In this document: piece after piece, positions 36,827 to 45,602 of the stretch
How positions within the stretch are numbered: position 1 is the first letter of the stretch
How the letters are laid out: every line of letters begins with the position of its first letter
Assembly (NCBI GenBank): GCA_029553955.1
Contig: JAKPJZ010000074.1
Location: forward strand, 62,001 to 126,000
Direction: 5' to 3'
Length of the DNA stretch: 64,000 nucleotides
Source of the DNA: Chloroflexota bacterium
GTDB taxonomy: Bacteria > Chloroflexota > Anaerolineae > SpSt-313
Program-made: the position numbers and the translations under genes
Notes under the pieces: generated by a model
The model's database searches: none
Told to the model about the DNA's origin: nothing
Seen by the model: the letters and a program-made list of their open reading frames with translations, nothing else

Positions 36827-37705
36827 ATGCAGTGTGATGAGAGTGTCAGGGCAATCAACCTCGCGGTCGAAGGCTTTCGACAATCCGAATTCACCGATCC
36901 CGACACGGGGATAACGCTCAAGTACAATCTGTACATCCCCAGGAGCTATGACGCGAGCAAGCCGTATCCTCTGGTCTTGTTTATTCACGATGCAGGAGCA
37001 ATCAGCAGCGATACGCGGATGACTCTGATGCAAGGCATCGGGGCCATCATCTGGGCAACCCCATCAGAACAGGCCAAGCACGAATGCTTCGTGCTTGCCC
37101 CGCAGTATGCTACCGTAATCGTGAATGACAATTCCGAAGCAACCCGCGAGCTGGGTGCCACAGTAGACCTCGTAAGGGCCCTCGTGAGTCGATATAGCAT
37201 CGACAGGAACCGCGTGTATGCGACCGGCCAATCCATGGGATGTATGGCCTCGATTGAGATGCTCATTCGATATCCCGACATGTTCGCAGCCGCGCTCTTG
37301 GTTGCGGGGCAATGGGACGCGACCAGAATGTCTTCATTGACAGAGGCAAATCTGTGGGTCATTGTCGCAGAAGGGGATCGGAGAGCTTTTCCTGGGATGA
37401 ATGCCAGCATGGCCGCCCTGGAGGCAGCCGGCGCGAGAATCAGCCGGGCAACCTGGAACGGTCGGGCAACCCGGGAGGAATTCGCCGTAGAGGTGAGCAA
37501 GATGGTTGCCGAAGGCAACACCATCAAGTACACGGTGCTGGGCAGAGGAACGGTTGTGCCTGAAGGCCTGCCAGACGATGGTCGCAACAACCACGTGCAC
37601 ACCTGGCGGATCGCCTATGCCATCGAGGGGGTCAGGGACTGGTTGTTTGCCCAAGCCAAAGCGACGGACTTGACCGCCTCTGCTGGGTGCGGAAAACAGG
37701 CTTAG
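36827..37705 (+). CDS. Alpha/beta hydrolase-type esterase/peptidase
   Basis: YNLYIPRSYDASKPYPLVLFIHDAG; YATGQSMGCMASIEM. Confidence 0.8.
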   Translation: MQCDESVRAINLAVEGFRQSEFTDPDTGITLKYNLYIPRSYDASKPYPLVLFIHDAGAISSDTRMTLMQGIGAIIWATPSEQAKHECFVLAPQYATVIVNDNSEATRELGATVDLVRALVSRYSIDRNRVYATGQSMGCMASIEMLIRYPDMFAAALLVAGQWDATRMSSLTEANLWVIVAEGDRRAFPGMNASMAALEAAGARISRATWNGRATREEFAVEVSKMVAEGNTIKYTVLGRGTVVPEGLPDDGRNNHVHTWRIAYAIEGVRDWLFAQAKATDLTASAGCGKQA

Positions 37706-37736
37706 TGCGGAATCTGGGCTCAGTGAGGCAAACGGA

Positions 37737-37958
37737 ATGGCTATCGAACGAATCGACCCCGTACTGTGCAAAGGCTGTGGGATATGTGTCATTAGCTGTC
37801 CTGCAGACGTGATCAGAATGGACCAGGAAAGCAACAAGGCGGTCGTAAGGTATCCTGAGGACTGCATGGTATGCTGCTGGTGCCTTGTGGAATGCCCTGA
37901 AGACGCAGTCCGTATCTCGCCGATCAGGACGTCGCCACTGTTGACGAGCTGGGGGTAG
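37737..37958 (+). CDS. 4Fe-4S ferredoxin-type protein
   Basis: CKGCGICVISCPADVI and CMVCCWCLVECPEDAV. Confidence 0.9.
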   Translation: MAIERIDPVLCKGCGICVISCPADVIRMDQESNKAVVRYPEDCMVCCWCLVECPEDAVRISPIRTSPLLTSWG

Positions 37959-37965
37959 AGGACCA

Positions 37966-39645
37966 ATGGACGCTTCAACCGGGGAGAACAGACTGCACGC
38001 CGATGTCCTTGTCATTGGCGGGGGCATCGCCGGCTGTTTTGCGGCCATCAAGGCCAGAGAGCAGGGCGCCGAGGTGATCCTGGTCGACAAGGGCTTTGCC
38101 GGCAAGTCGGGGCAGACCCCCTATGCGAGAGGCTTCATGGCCTTCAACCCGGAGTGGGGCCATGAACTGGATGTCTGGCTGAACTATATCAACAAGACCA
38201 GTGAGTACGTCAACAACCGCTACTGGACCGAGATTACGATCAAGGAATCGTACGCCAGATACCAGGACTTGGTCTCGTGGGGAGTGCGCTTCAAGGAAGG
38301 TGACGACGGGCAACCGATGAGGTACCCTGTGCCTCCCGGAGTAACCGCCAGCCTGGAGATTGACGATGGCAGCAGGGGCGAGTATGCCCAAATCCTGAGG
38401 AGGCAGGTACAAAAGAGCGGGGTCAGGATCCTCGACAGAATCATGGTTGCCGAGCTGTTGAAGCAAGGCGGAAGGATCGTTGGCGCGATAGGTTTCCCCC
38501 TCGACAGTGATGGCCTGTATACCTTTATCGCGAAAGCAACCATCATCTGCGCTGGCGCTTGCGGCTTCAAGCCGGCCGGGTATCCGCCAATCGTCCAGTT
38601 GACCTGTGACGGCGAGGCCATGGCCTACCGCGCTGGTGCTGAGATCCTCGGCAAGGAATTTGTGGACACGCATTCCACCAGAATGGATACCCCTATTGGC
38701 ATACCCAACATGCTTGGCCGAAACAGGGATGTGCCGGATGACCTCCGAGTGCTCGTCGGCCCCGCGAGGGGCAAGCCCGAGGTCAACGCGGAAGGGACCA
38801 AGTTGCCGGATCGTCCTGTGGACGCATCGCACTATGGGTATACCTATCTCGAGCGGGAGTTTGAAGCCCATGCCGGACGGACGCCGATTTACACGCCCAC
38901 CCCGAGCGGCAACAAGCAAGTCGTTGGCGGCGCCTGCCTGGGGATGTCACTCCGTAAAGCAGATGGCATCTGGCCGGCGAACACCGACTGTGGTTCAAGC
39001 CTTCCCGGACTGTACGCTGCCGGCGACGCCCTGGGCAACATGCAAAACGGCGCCGTCTATGCGCTTTCTGGCTCGGCTCTGGCCGGCGGTGCGGTGACCG
39101 GCACCATAGCCGGAGTGGCTGCGGCCAGAGAGGCCCTCCAAATCGGAAGCCTGACGGTCGATGAGCAAGAGATCATCAGGGCAAGGCAGGCTGTGCATGC
39201 GCCCCAAGAGCGCCAGGGCGGGTTCAGTCCGAGGTGGGTGACACAACTGCTTCAGAATACCATGATGCCCTACTTCATCTCATACATCAAAAGGGCCGAC
39301 CGCTTGCAGGCGACGCTCACCATCGTCGAGTTCATGCAGGAACACCTTGTTCCCAGGCTGTTGGCCAGAGACCCTCATGAGCTGCGCCTTGCCCACGAGA
39401 CGAAGAATATGGTGCTCAGCGCCGAAATGAGGCTGCGATCTGCCCTTTTCAGAACCGAGAGCCGCGGTAACCACTATCGGGAGGACTATCCGCGGCGGGA
39501 TGACCCCGACTGGCTGGCGTGGGTGAAGATCAGAGAAGAGCAGGGCAAGATGGCGCTCATCAAAGTGCCTGTGCCAAGGGAGTGGTGGCCAGACTTGTCC
39601 ACGCCCTGCCAACAGAGGTATCCTTTTCGATTCCCAGGTGAGTAA
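37966..39645 (+). CDS. FAD-binding fumarate reductase/AprA-like flavoprotein
   Basis: ADVLVIGGGIAGCFAAIKAREQGAEVILVDKG; LPGLYAAGDALGNMQNGAVYALSGSALAGGAVTG. Confidence 0.87.
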   Translation: MDASTGENRLHADVLVIGGGIAGCFAAIKAREQGAEVILVDKGFAGKSGQTPYARGFMAFNPEWGHELDVWLNYINKTSEYVNNRYWTEITIKESYARYQDLVSWGVRFKEGDDGQPMRYPVPPGVTASLEIDDGSRGEYAQILRRQVQKSGVRILDRIMVAELLKQGGRIVGAIGFPLDSDGLYTFIAKATIICAGACGFKPAGYPPIVQLTCDGEAMAYRAGAEILGKEFVDTHSTRMDTPIGIPNMLGRNRDVPDDLRVLVGPARGKPEVNAEGTKLPDRPVDASHYGYTYLEREFEAHAGRTPIYTPTPSGNKQVVGGACLGMSLRKADGIWPANTDCGSSLPGLYAAGDALGNMQNGAVYALSGSALAGGAVTGTIAGVAAAREALQIGSLTVDEQEIIRARQAVHAPQERQGGFSPRWVTQLLQNTMMPYFISYIKRADRLQATLTIVEFMQEHLVPRLLARDPHELRLAHETKNMVLSAEMRLRSALFRTESRGNHYREDYPRRDDPDWLAWVKIREEQGKMALIKVPVPREWWPDLSTPCQQRYPFRFPGE

Positions 39646-39708
39646 TGGCTCTGACAAGGCTCTCCTGGCCAAGATTGTTGTCTTCCTGCGAAGGAGGTAT
39701 GGTTCGTA

Positions 39709-40950
39709 ATGAGCAGAGAGCGCGGTGCTCTGTCGGCGGGCGCTGCCAGAATAGACATCACCCCCCACGACCTGACAGGACTGACCAACCTGTGGGGACG
39801 CCCGTTCGAGGGCATTCATGATCGGATCTTTGTGCGCGCCCTGGTAGTGGACAACGGCATCGACTGTGCTGCTGTCGTGGCTGCTGATCTCGTCGAGTTT
39901 GGTGATACCAGTGAAATCCGCGAACGGATCGAAAGGGAAATCGGCATTCCCGTCGATCACATCATCATCGCGGCCAGCCACGACCATAATGCCCCCCGGG
40001 TCGGCAGGGTCACTCCTGGGGCAACAGCACAAAAAGGAGGTTCTGCAACTGGAGCATACACCGAGATGGTGTATGAGCGTATCCTCCAGGCTGTCTGCCA
40101 AGCCCAGGCGGCGCTGCAGCGGGCTCGAGTTGGAGTGGGCAAGGGGACAGCCGACGCCAACACTAACCGCGATGTGTTCACGGCTGAGGGCTGGAGGCTG
40201 GGCGCCAATCCAGAGCGTCCTTCAGACAAGACCGTCTGGGTGGTCAGGTTTGAAGCGGAATCGGGTGAGCCGATAGCCATCCTGATGAACTATGCCGTGC
40301 ACTCGGTTGTCTTGGGGCCGAACAACACCCTGGTAACCGGGGACCTTGCGGGGGCAGTTGAGCGATACGTTGAGGCGTACTACGACGATGCAGTGGTCGC
40401 ACTATGGACAGTTGGTCCTGCAGGAGACCAGAATCCCAAGTTCATGAGTTACGACGAGAATCCCCCCCAGTCCTCTGAAAGGACACCTGGCTACCCGCTC
40501 ATGGATACCCTGGGACAATTCCTGGGTGAGGAAGTGGTTCGCGTGGCTGGGAGGATCGGGCGCACGTCCTCGGAGGTGTGCATCGAGGCTGGCGAGAGAA
40601 TGGTGCCTTGCCCAGCGAGGATGCCTCCTCGGGGAGCGAGGCACTCCGGAATGGAAGTGAAGCGGGTCGATTCGCTGAGCATCCGCCTGGGCCTGATCAT
40701 GATTGATCATATTGCATTGACCTGGGTATCCGGCGAGGTGGTGACCAATATCTACCGGCACCTCAGAGAGGAATCGCCTTACTCGAACACCATCATGATC
40801 ACAATGGCGAATGATCGGGTTGGATACATCGTTGACGATGCCGGCTATGATACGCCCACTTTCGCGTCGCTGGCTTCACCTCTGCAGCCCGGATATGCCG
40901 AGTCGGCGATCGTCAATGGTTTGGTGGAGATGTTGCGCCGACCCAGGTGA
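39709..40950 (+). CDS. Neutral/alkaline ceramidase N-terminal-domain-like hydrolase
   Basis: SAGAARIDITPHDLTGL..GIHDRIFVRALVVDNG..ASHDHNAPRVGR. Confidence 0.75.
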   Translation: MSRERGALSAGAARIDITPHDLTGLTNLWGRPFEGIHDRIFVRALVVDNGIDCAAVVAADLVEFGDTSEIRERIEREIGIPVDHIIIAASHDHNAPRVGRVTPGATAQKGGSATGAYTEMVYERILQAVCQAQAALQRARVGVGKGTADANTNRDVFTAEGWRLGANPERPSDKTVWVVRFEAESGEPIAILMNYAVHSVVLGPNNTLVTGDLAGAVERYVEAYYDDAVVALWTVGPAGDQNPKFMSYDENPPQSSERTPGYPLMDTLGQFLGEEVVRVAGRIGRTSSEVCIEAGERMVPCPARMPPRGARHSGMEVKRVDSLSIRLGLIMIDHIALTWVSGEVVTNIYRHLREESPYSNTIMITMANDRVGYIVDDAGYDTPTFASLASPLQPGYAESAIVNGLVEMLRRPR

Positions 40951-41016
40951 TGCTTTCGCGCTCAGCACGCTGCATGCCGGGTCGGCCATGCGAGGAGTAT
41001 CGGCAGGTAACGCCTG

Positions 41017-41089
<73 letters not shown>

Positions 41090-41155
41090 GGGTTCTCTTG
41101 TTCCCCGGACTCGCCGGCGTCGAGGGAGCCGCCTCTGCTTCCAGGATAGGCCCCA

Positions 41156-41184
41156 ATTATACCCTGAACATAACCAGCGGTCAA
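41156..41184 (-). promoter_or_regulatory. Promoter of tRNA-Glu
   Basis: TTGACC(41179-41184)-17-TATAAT(41156-41161). Confidence 0.8.
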
Positions 41185-41192
41185 GCACACAA

Positions 41193-41222
41193 AGTGGGAC
41201 GGCCATTGGGCGCCGTCCCACT
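41193..41222 (-). terminator. Hairpin terminator of rplY
   Basis: AGTGGGACGGC-loop-GCCGTCCCACT followed (minus strand) by TTGTGTG. Confidence 0.7.
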
Positions 41223-41243
41223 CACATCGCGCCGGGAGAACGC

Positions 41244-41891
41244 TTACTCTCCCCTACCCTCTTCAGGCTTTTCGCGGCTGACGACCTCGACCTCGGTCTC
41301 GGCCTGCGGCGCGGCCTCTTCGATCACTTCCTCTTGCACCGGGATGACCCGGGCCAGGACCTCGCTCGGGTCGCTGAGGATCTGGTACTTGTCGCCGAGC
41401 TGCAGGCTGCCGACGGTGATCTCCTGGTCCATCTCGGCCAGCGTGCTGGCGTCGACCTCGATGTGGCTGATGAGGTCGGCCGGCAAGCACTCGACACCGA
41501 CCGACTCGACGCCGCGGTAGAGCAGGCCGTCGCCGCGCTTGACGACGGGCGAAGTGCCCACAAGGACCACCGGGATCTCGGTACGGATGCGCTCGGTCAT
41601 GACGACTTCAAAAAAGTCCACATGCAGCGGCAGGCGCTTGACCGGCTCGCGCTGCACTTCGCGAAGGAGCACCATGCGGGGCGTTGCGCCGTCGCCCACC
41701 AGTAGGCGGATGAGCTGGTTGCCGCCGACGCGCAGCAGCATGTGGCGCAGCTCGCGCTCGCTGATCTGCACCGCGAGTGGCTCGGTCCGGTGGCCGTAGA
41801 CGACCGCCGGAATCAGCCCGTCGCGGCGCAGGTGCCGCACCTGCTTGCCGGTGACGGTGCGAGGCTGAGCGTTGAGGGTGATCTCCTCCAT
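41244..41891 (-). CDS. rplY: 50S ribosomal protein L25/general stress protein Ctc
   Basis: ITLNAQPRTVTGKQVRHLRRDGLIPAVVYG; VKRLPLHVDFFEV; EIPVVLVG. Confidence 0.94.
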   Translation of the reverse strand: MEEITLNAQPRTVTGKQVRHLRRDGLIPAVVYGHRTEPLAVQISERELRHMLLRVGGNQLIRLLVGDGATPRMVLLREVQREPVKRLPLHVDFFEVVMTERIRTEIPVVLVGTSPVVKRGDGLLYRGVESVGVECLPADLISHIEVDASTLAEMDQEITVGSLQLGDKYQILSDPSEVLARVIPVQEEVIEEAAPQAETEVEVVSREKPEEGRGE

Positions 41892-42181
41892 GATGACGAC
41901 GTCCTCTCTCCCTAAGACTGGGCAGTCGCCGGCACGTCGCCGCTACTGCCTCTGTTCATGCAAGGGCCGGGTGTCGAGCCGGGCGCACAAAAGAGGAGGG
42001 ACCGGCCAGTCCCTCCCAGGGTCACCTGCCACAAGACACGAGATTTTAGCGCAGTCGCGCGTTTTCGTCAAGTTGCCAGGTCGTCCCGCTGTACGCCTGC
42101 CGATGCCGCCGCCTCTTGGGGCAGCAAGAAGCGTGCCAGTTGGGGAGAAGACACGCCCGAGGTGCATCACCCGAGCCTTGG

Positions 42182-42551
42182 GCGGTGCCGGGGAGACACC
42201 TGACAGGTTCTTGAAAACCTGTCACACCGATTTCCATGGCAGGAAGGCGATTGGCAACAACTCCGGCAGAGGCCTGCCCATGCCGCGGCTTGGCCCCCCC
42301 TACCGTTCCCCCGTCGCGGGGGAATTGGGCTGTCTTCCGCGGCACTAGATCGCTCGCTTGCCGTTTCTTGGCTGCACAGGATGCGGTAGGGCGACCCAAT
42401 TCCCCCGCGACGGGGGAACGGTAGGGGGGCACCCTACAGCAGGAGAAACCGTCTGTCAGCCGCGGCGCGAGCTGGACCGAGTTATTGCCAGAGACCTGGC
42501 GCTGACCACCCGCCAGGGAAATAGGTGTGTCAGGTGTCTCCCCGGCACCGC
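42182..42551. repeat. CCTGACAGGT-family hairpin split by an insertion
   Basis: GCGGTGCCGGGGAGACACCTGACA (42182-42205) and exact reverse complement at 42528-42551; internal ACAGGTTCTTGAAAACCTGT hairpin. Confidence 0.9.
42225..42527. mobile_element. 303 bp MITE-like insertion, imperfect TIRs, 5 bp target duplication TGTCA
   Basis: CACCGATTTCC...GGAAATAGGTG (10/11) flanked by TGTCA at 42220-42224 and 42528-42532; internal ~36 bp inverted repeat (42294-42331 / 42394-42430). Confidence 0.75.
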
Positions 42552-42612
42552 TCTCCGGTGCTACGAACGAGGGTCGCCGACGCTTTGGGATATGCCCGCT
42601 GCGCCGGGGCCG

Positions 42613-42641
42613 TTGGCAAGGCGGCGGCGCCGGCGTATAAT
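42613..42641 (+). promoter_or_regulatory. Promoter upstream of the LOG-family gene
   Basis: TTGGCA-17-TATAAT. Confidence 0.7.
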
Positions 42642-42727
42642 GACCGTCTCAGAAGTGAGGCCGAAGTGAAAGCCTTGGCGTACGATTGAGGCGATGGTGC
42701 TTCCTCCAATAGAAGGGTCGGGTAATC

Positions 42728-43303
42728 TTGTCTGTTTCACATCCCAGGGTCATCTCCGTCTTTGGCAGCGCGACGATTGCGCCCGGCAGCGACGAGTATG
42801 GGCGCGCCGAGCGGCTGGGCCGGTTCTTGGCCGGGGCCGGCTGGGTGGTGATGACCGGCGGCTTTGATGGGGCCATGGCGGCCTGTTGCCGCGGCGCCCG
42901 GGAGGCGGGCGGGCACACCGTCGGGGTGACCCTCAGGGCCTGGAACCGCCCGGCCAACGCCTGGGTGTGCGAGGAGCGGCCCCAGGCGACGTACCAGGAG
43001 CGGTTGCTGTACATGGCGACGATGGCCGATGGCTATGTGGCCGTCGACGGCGGCATCGGCACCCTGGGGGAATTGGCGCTCGTCTGGAGCCTGCTGGAGA
43101 CGCGCAGCCTGCCGCCGCGGCCGCTAGTGGCCGTGGGCCGGCGCTGGCGGCGGCTGTTCGACGTGTTTGCAGAAGAACTGGTCTTGAGGCGCGAGCACCT
43201 GGCGCTGGTGAATGTGGTGGCCTCGCCGGAGGAGGCGGTGCCGGTGCTAGGGCAGGGTTTCGTGGGCGCTGAGGCCCCGAATGGCGCGAATTCACACGGA
43301 TAG
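42728..43303 (+). CDS. LOG-family/TIGR00725-type protein
   Basis: VISVFGSATIAPGSDEYGRAERLGRFLAGAGWVVMTGGFDGAMAACCRGAREAGG. Confidence 0.87.
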   Translation: MSVSHPRVISVFGSATIAPGSDEYGRAERLGRFLAGAGWVVMTGGFDGAMAACCRGAREAGGHTVGVTLRAWNRPANAWVCEERPQATYQERLLYMATMADGYVAVDGGIGTLGELALVWSLLETRSLPPRPLVAVGRRWRRLFDVFAEELVLRREHLALVNVVASPEEAVPVLGQGFVGAEAPNGANSHG

Positions 43304-43372
43304 GGCCACGCGGGCAGGAGATTGCTTCGCTGTGCTCGCGATGAAGGCACGAACAGGTACGTGGAGGTGACG

Positions 43373-43846
43373 ATGCTGCTGGGCGTGGTTTCAGATACGC
43401 ACGGCTACTTCCAGCCGGGGCTGAAAGAGCTCTTCAGGGGAGTCGACCGCATCCTGCACGCCGGCGATATCGACGCGCAGGGCGTGCTCGACGCCCTGGA
43501 GGAGATAGCGCCAGTCACGGCGGTGCGCGGTAACGTGGATCGGGGACGGCTCGCCGCCGACTATCCTGCATGGCTCGACATGGAGGTCGAGGGCCACAGG
43601 CTGCTGTTGATCCACCGCGGCGGCAGGGTGCTGCATGCAGAGGCGACCCTGGCAGCCATGCTCGAGCAGGTGCGGCCGGATATCATCGTCTACGGCCACA
43701 CCCACCAGGCTCTTGCTACCTGGGAGGACGGCGTCTACCTCTTCAACCCGGGCCTCGGCGGACGACCCAGGTTGGGGGTGCGGCCGTCGGCGGGGCTGCT
43801 CGTGGTGGAGCCTGGGCGCGTCGAGGGCACTATTCACAGGCTGTGA
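43373..43846 (+). CDS. YfcE/MJ0936-type metallophosphoesterase
   Basis: LGVVSDTHGYF, ILHAGDID, AVRGNVDRG, IVYGHTHQA, FNPG. Confidence 0.93.
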   Translation: MLLGVVSDTHGYFQPGLKELFRGVDRILHAGDIDAQGVLDALEEIAPVTAVRGNVDRGRLAADYPAWLDMEVEGHRLLLIHRGGRVLHAEATLAAMLEQVRPDIIVYGHTHQALATWEDGVYLFNPGLGGRPRLGVRPSAGLLVVEPGRVEGTIHRL

Positions 43847-43938
43847 AACTTGCGCACGGCCTCTGATTATGCTATCATCCTCTCGCGTCGGCATCGTTGG
43901 CGGTTGTCGATCGCTGGCCGAATCGACAGGAGTGAGCC

Positions 43939-44880
43939 GTGAGCGGAGTGCCCCTGGTGCAGCGTATTGCTGGCGCCGCCGATCTGAGGTCCCTGTTTGA
44001 GGCGGTTGGGCTAGCCGGCGAGTGTATCCTCGTCAAGCCCAACTGGTTCAGCCTTCACCCCGGCAACTATACCGGTGCCGAGGTTCTTGACCTCGTGCTG
44101 GCCGCCCTGCCGGGCCGCGCCATCGTAGTGGAGTCCTACACCGGCATGCGCCACGACGGCGGCCGCAAGATCACGCCCAAGAACGGCCGCAGCCACTGGG
44201 ATTGGTTACGCCAGCAGGACGCCTGGTTTCTGGCGACTACGGGCATCGGTGATGTGTTGGCTCGCCACGGCGCCGAGTTTGTGAATGTGACTGAGGCGGT
44301 CTGGTCGGGGCGGGGGGCGCCTGAGGCCGAAGTGGCGACCCGCGTCGAAGCCTGCTATGGGGCCATCGATCAGCCCGAGCTGTATCGCTACGTGCCACAA
44401 CGCCTGTTCGACCTGGCCGGCTGCCCGCTGCTCAGCCTGGCGCGCTACAAGCCAACTTGGAGCCTTTCTCTGAAGAACCTCTTCGGCCTGATCCCCGATC
44501 CGCTGCGCGACCGCTGGCATGGCATACGTGACCGCGACTTGGGGCGCAGCATCGTCAATATTGCGACGATCTATCACGCGCTGTTCCGTACTGTGGGACT
44601 GGTGGAGACGTTGGCCCCATTTCCCGTGTATCATCCTGGCGGGCAGTATCACACCCCCTGGGGCGATTATGACTTGCGTCCGGCGGCGGGGGTCGTCATC
44701 TGTGGCACTTCGCTCCCGGCGGTGGATGCAGCAGCCGCCCGTGCGTTTGGGGCCGACCCCGCGCAGCTCGAGTACCTGCAACTGGCCGAAGGGCGACTCG
44801 GCAATTGGCGCGAGGGGCTGGGCGCGGCGATGCCGCCGGAGCTGGCGGAACTGCGCGGGCTGAGCGAGGGCGACGAATGA
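43939..44880 (+). CDS. DUF362-domain protein
   Basis: ILVKPNWFSLHPGNYTG, VVESYTGMRHDGG, CPLLSLARYKPTWSLSLKNLFGLIP. Confidence 0.75.
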   Translation: MSGVPLVQRIAGAADLRSLFEAVGLAGECILVKPNWFSLHPGNYTGAEVLDLVLAALPGRAIVVESYTGMRHDGGRKITPKNGRSHWDWLRQQDAWFLATTGIGDVLARHGAEFVNVTEAVWSGRGAPEAEVATRVEACYGAIDQPELYRYVPQRLFDLAGCPLLSLARYKPTWSLSLKNLFGLIPDPLRDRWHGIRDRDLGRSIVNIATIYHALFRTVGLVETLAPFPVYHPGGQYHTPWGDYDLRPAAGVVICGTSLPAVDAAAARAFGADPAQLEYLQLAEGRLGNWREGLGAAMPPELAELRGLSEGDE

Positions 44881-45602
44881 TCGTCGAATGGCAAAAGAGC
44901 GCGGCCGAGTATGCGGTGTGCTACGTCGAGAGCGGCATGGTCGTGGGCCTGGGCTCGGGCAGCACGGCGGCGTTTGCCGTGCGCCGCATTGGGCAGCTCC
45001 TGCGCACGGGGCGGCTGCAGCGCATCCGCGGCGTGCCCACGTCGCGAGCTGTGGAGGCGCTGGCGCGCGAGCAGGGCATCCCGCTGACGACGCTGGAGCG
45101 CGACCCGGCCATCGACGTCACCATTGACGGCGCCGATGAAGTGGACCCCCATCTGAACCTGATCAAGGGGCGGGGCGGCGCCCTGCTGTACGAAAAGATC
45201 GCGGCCTGGTCGTCAAGGCGCGAGATCATCGTCGTCGACGAGTCCAAGCTGGTACAAAAGCTGGGCACGCGGGCGCCCGTGCCTGTCGAAGTGGTGCCCT
45301 GCGCCCGTGCCGTGGTGGCGCTGGCCCTGAGTGAGCTTGGCGGCGAGCCGGCGCTGCGCGAGCGCGACGGCGCAGCGGCGCCCACCGATGAGGGCAATCT
45401 GATCCTCGACTGTCGTTTCGACGGCATCGACGATCCGAGCGGACTCGACCGGGCGATTAGTGCCATCCCGGGGGTGGTGGAGCACGGCCTCTTCTTGGGG
45501 TTGGCGAGCATGGTCGTGGTGGCAGGCCGCGAGGGCGTGCGCGTGCTGCACGCGCGTGGGTGCCGAATGGGGGCTGGTGGCGATGCAACCGATGCGTGGT
45601 GA
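44877..45602 (+). CDS. rpiA: Ribose-5-phosphate isomerase A
   Basis: GMVVGLGSGSTAAFAVRRIG, DVTIDGADEVDPHLNLIKGRGGALLYEKI; ATGA overlap with previous gene. Confidence 0.95.
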   Translation: MIVEWQKSAAEYAVCYVESGMVVGLGSGSTAAFAVRRIGQLLRTGRLQRIRGVPTSRAVEALAREQGIPLTTLERDPAIDVTIDGADEVDPHLNLIKGRGGALLYEKIAAWSSRREIIVVDESKLVQKLGTRAPVPVEVVPCARAVVALALSELGGEPALRERDGAAAPTDEGNLILDCRFDGIDDPSGLDRAISAIPGVVEHGLFLGLASMVVVAGREGVRVLHARGCRMGAGGDATDAW

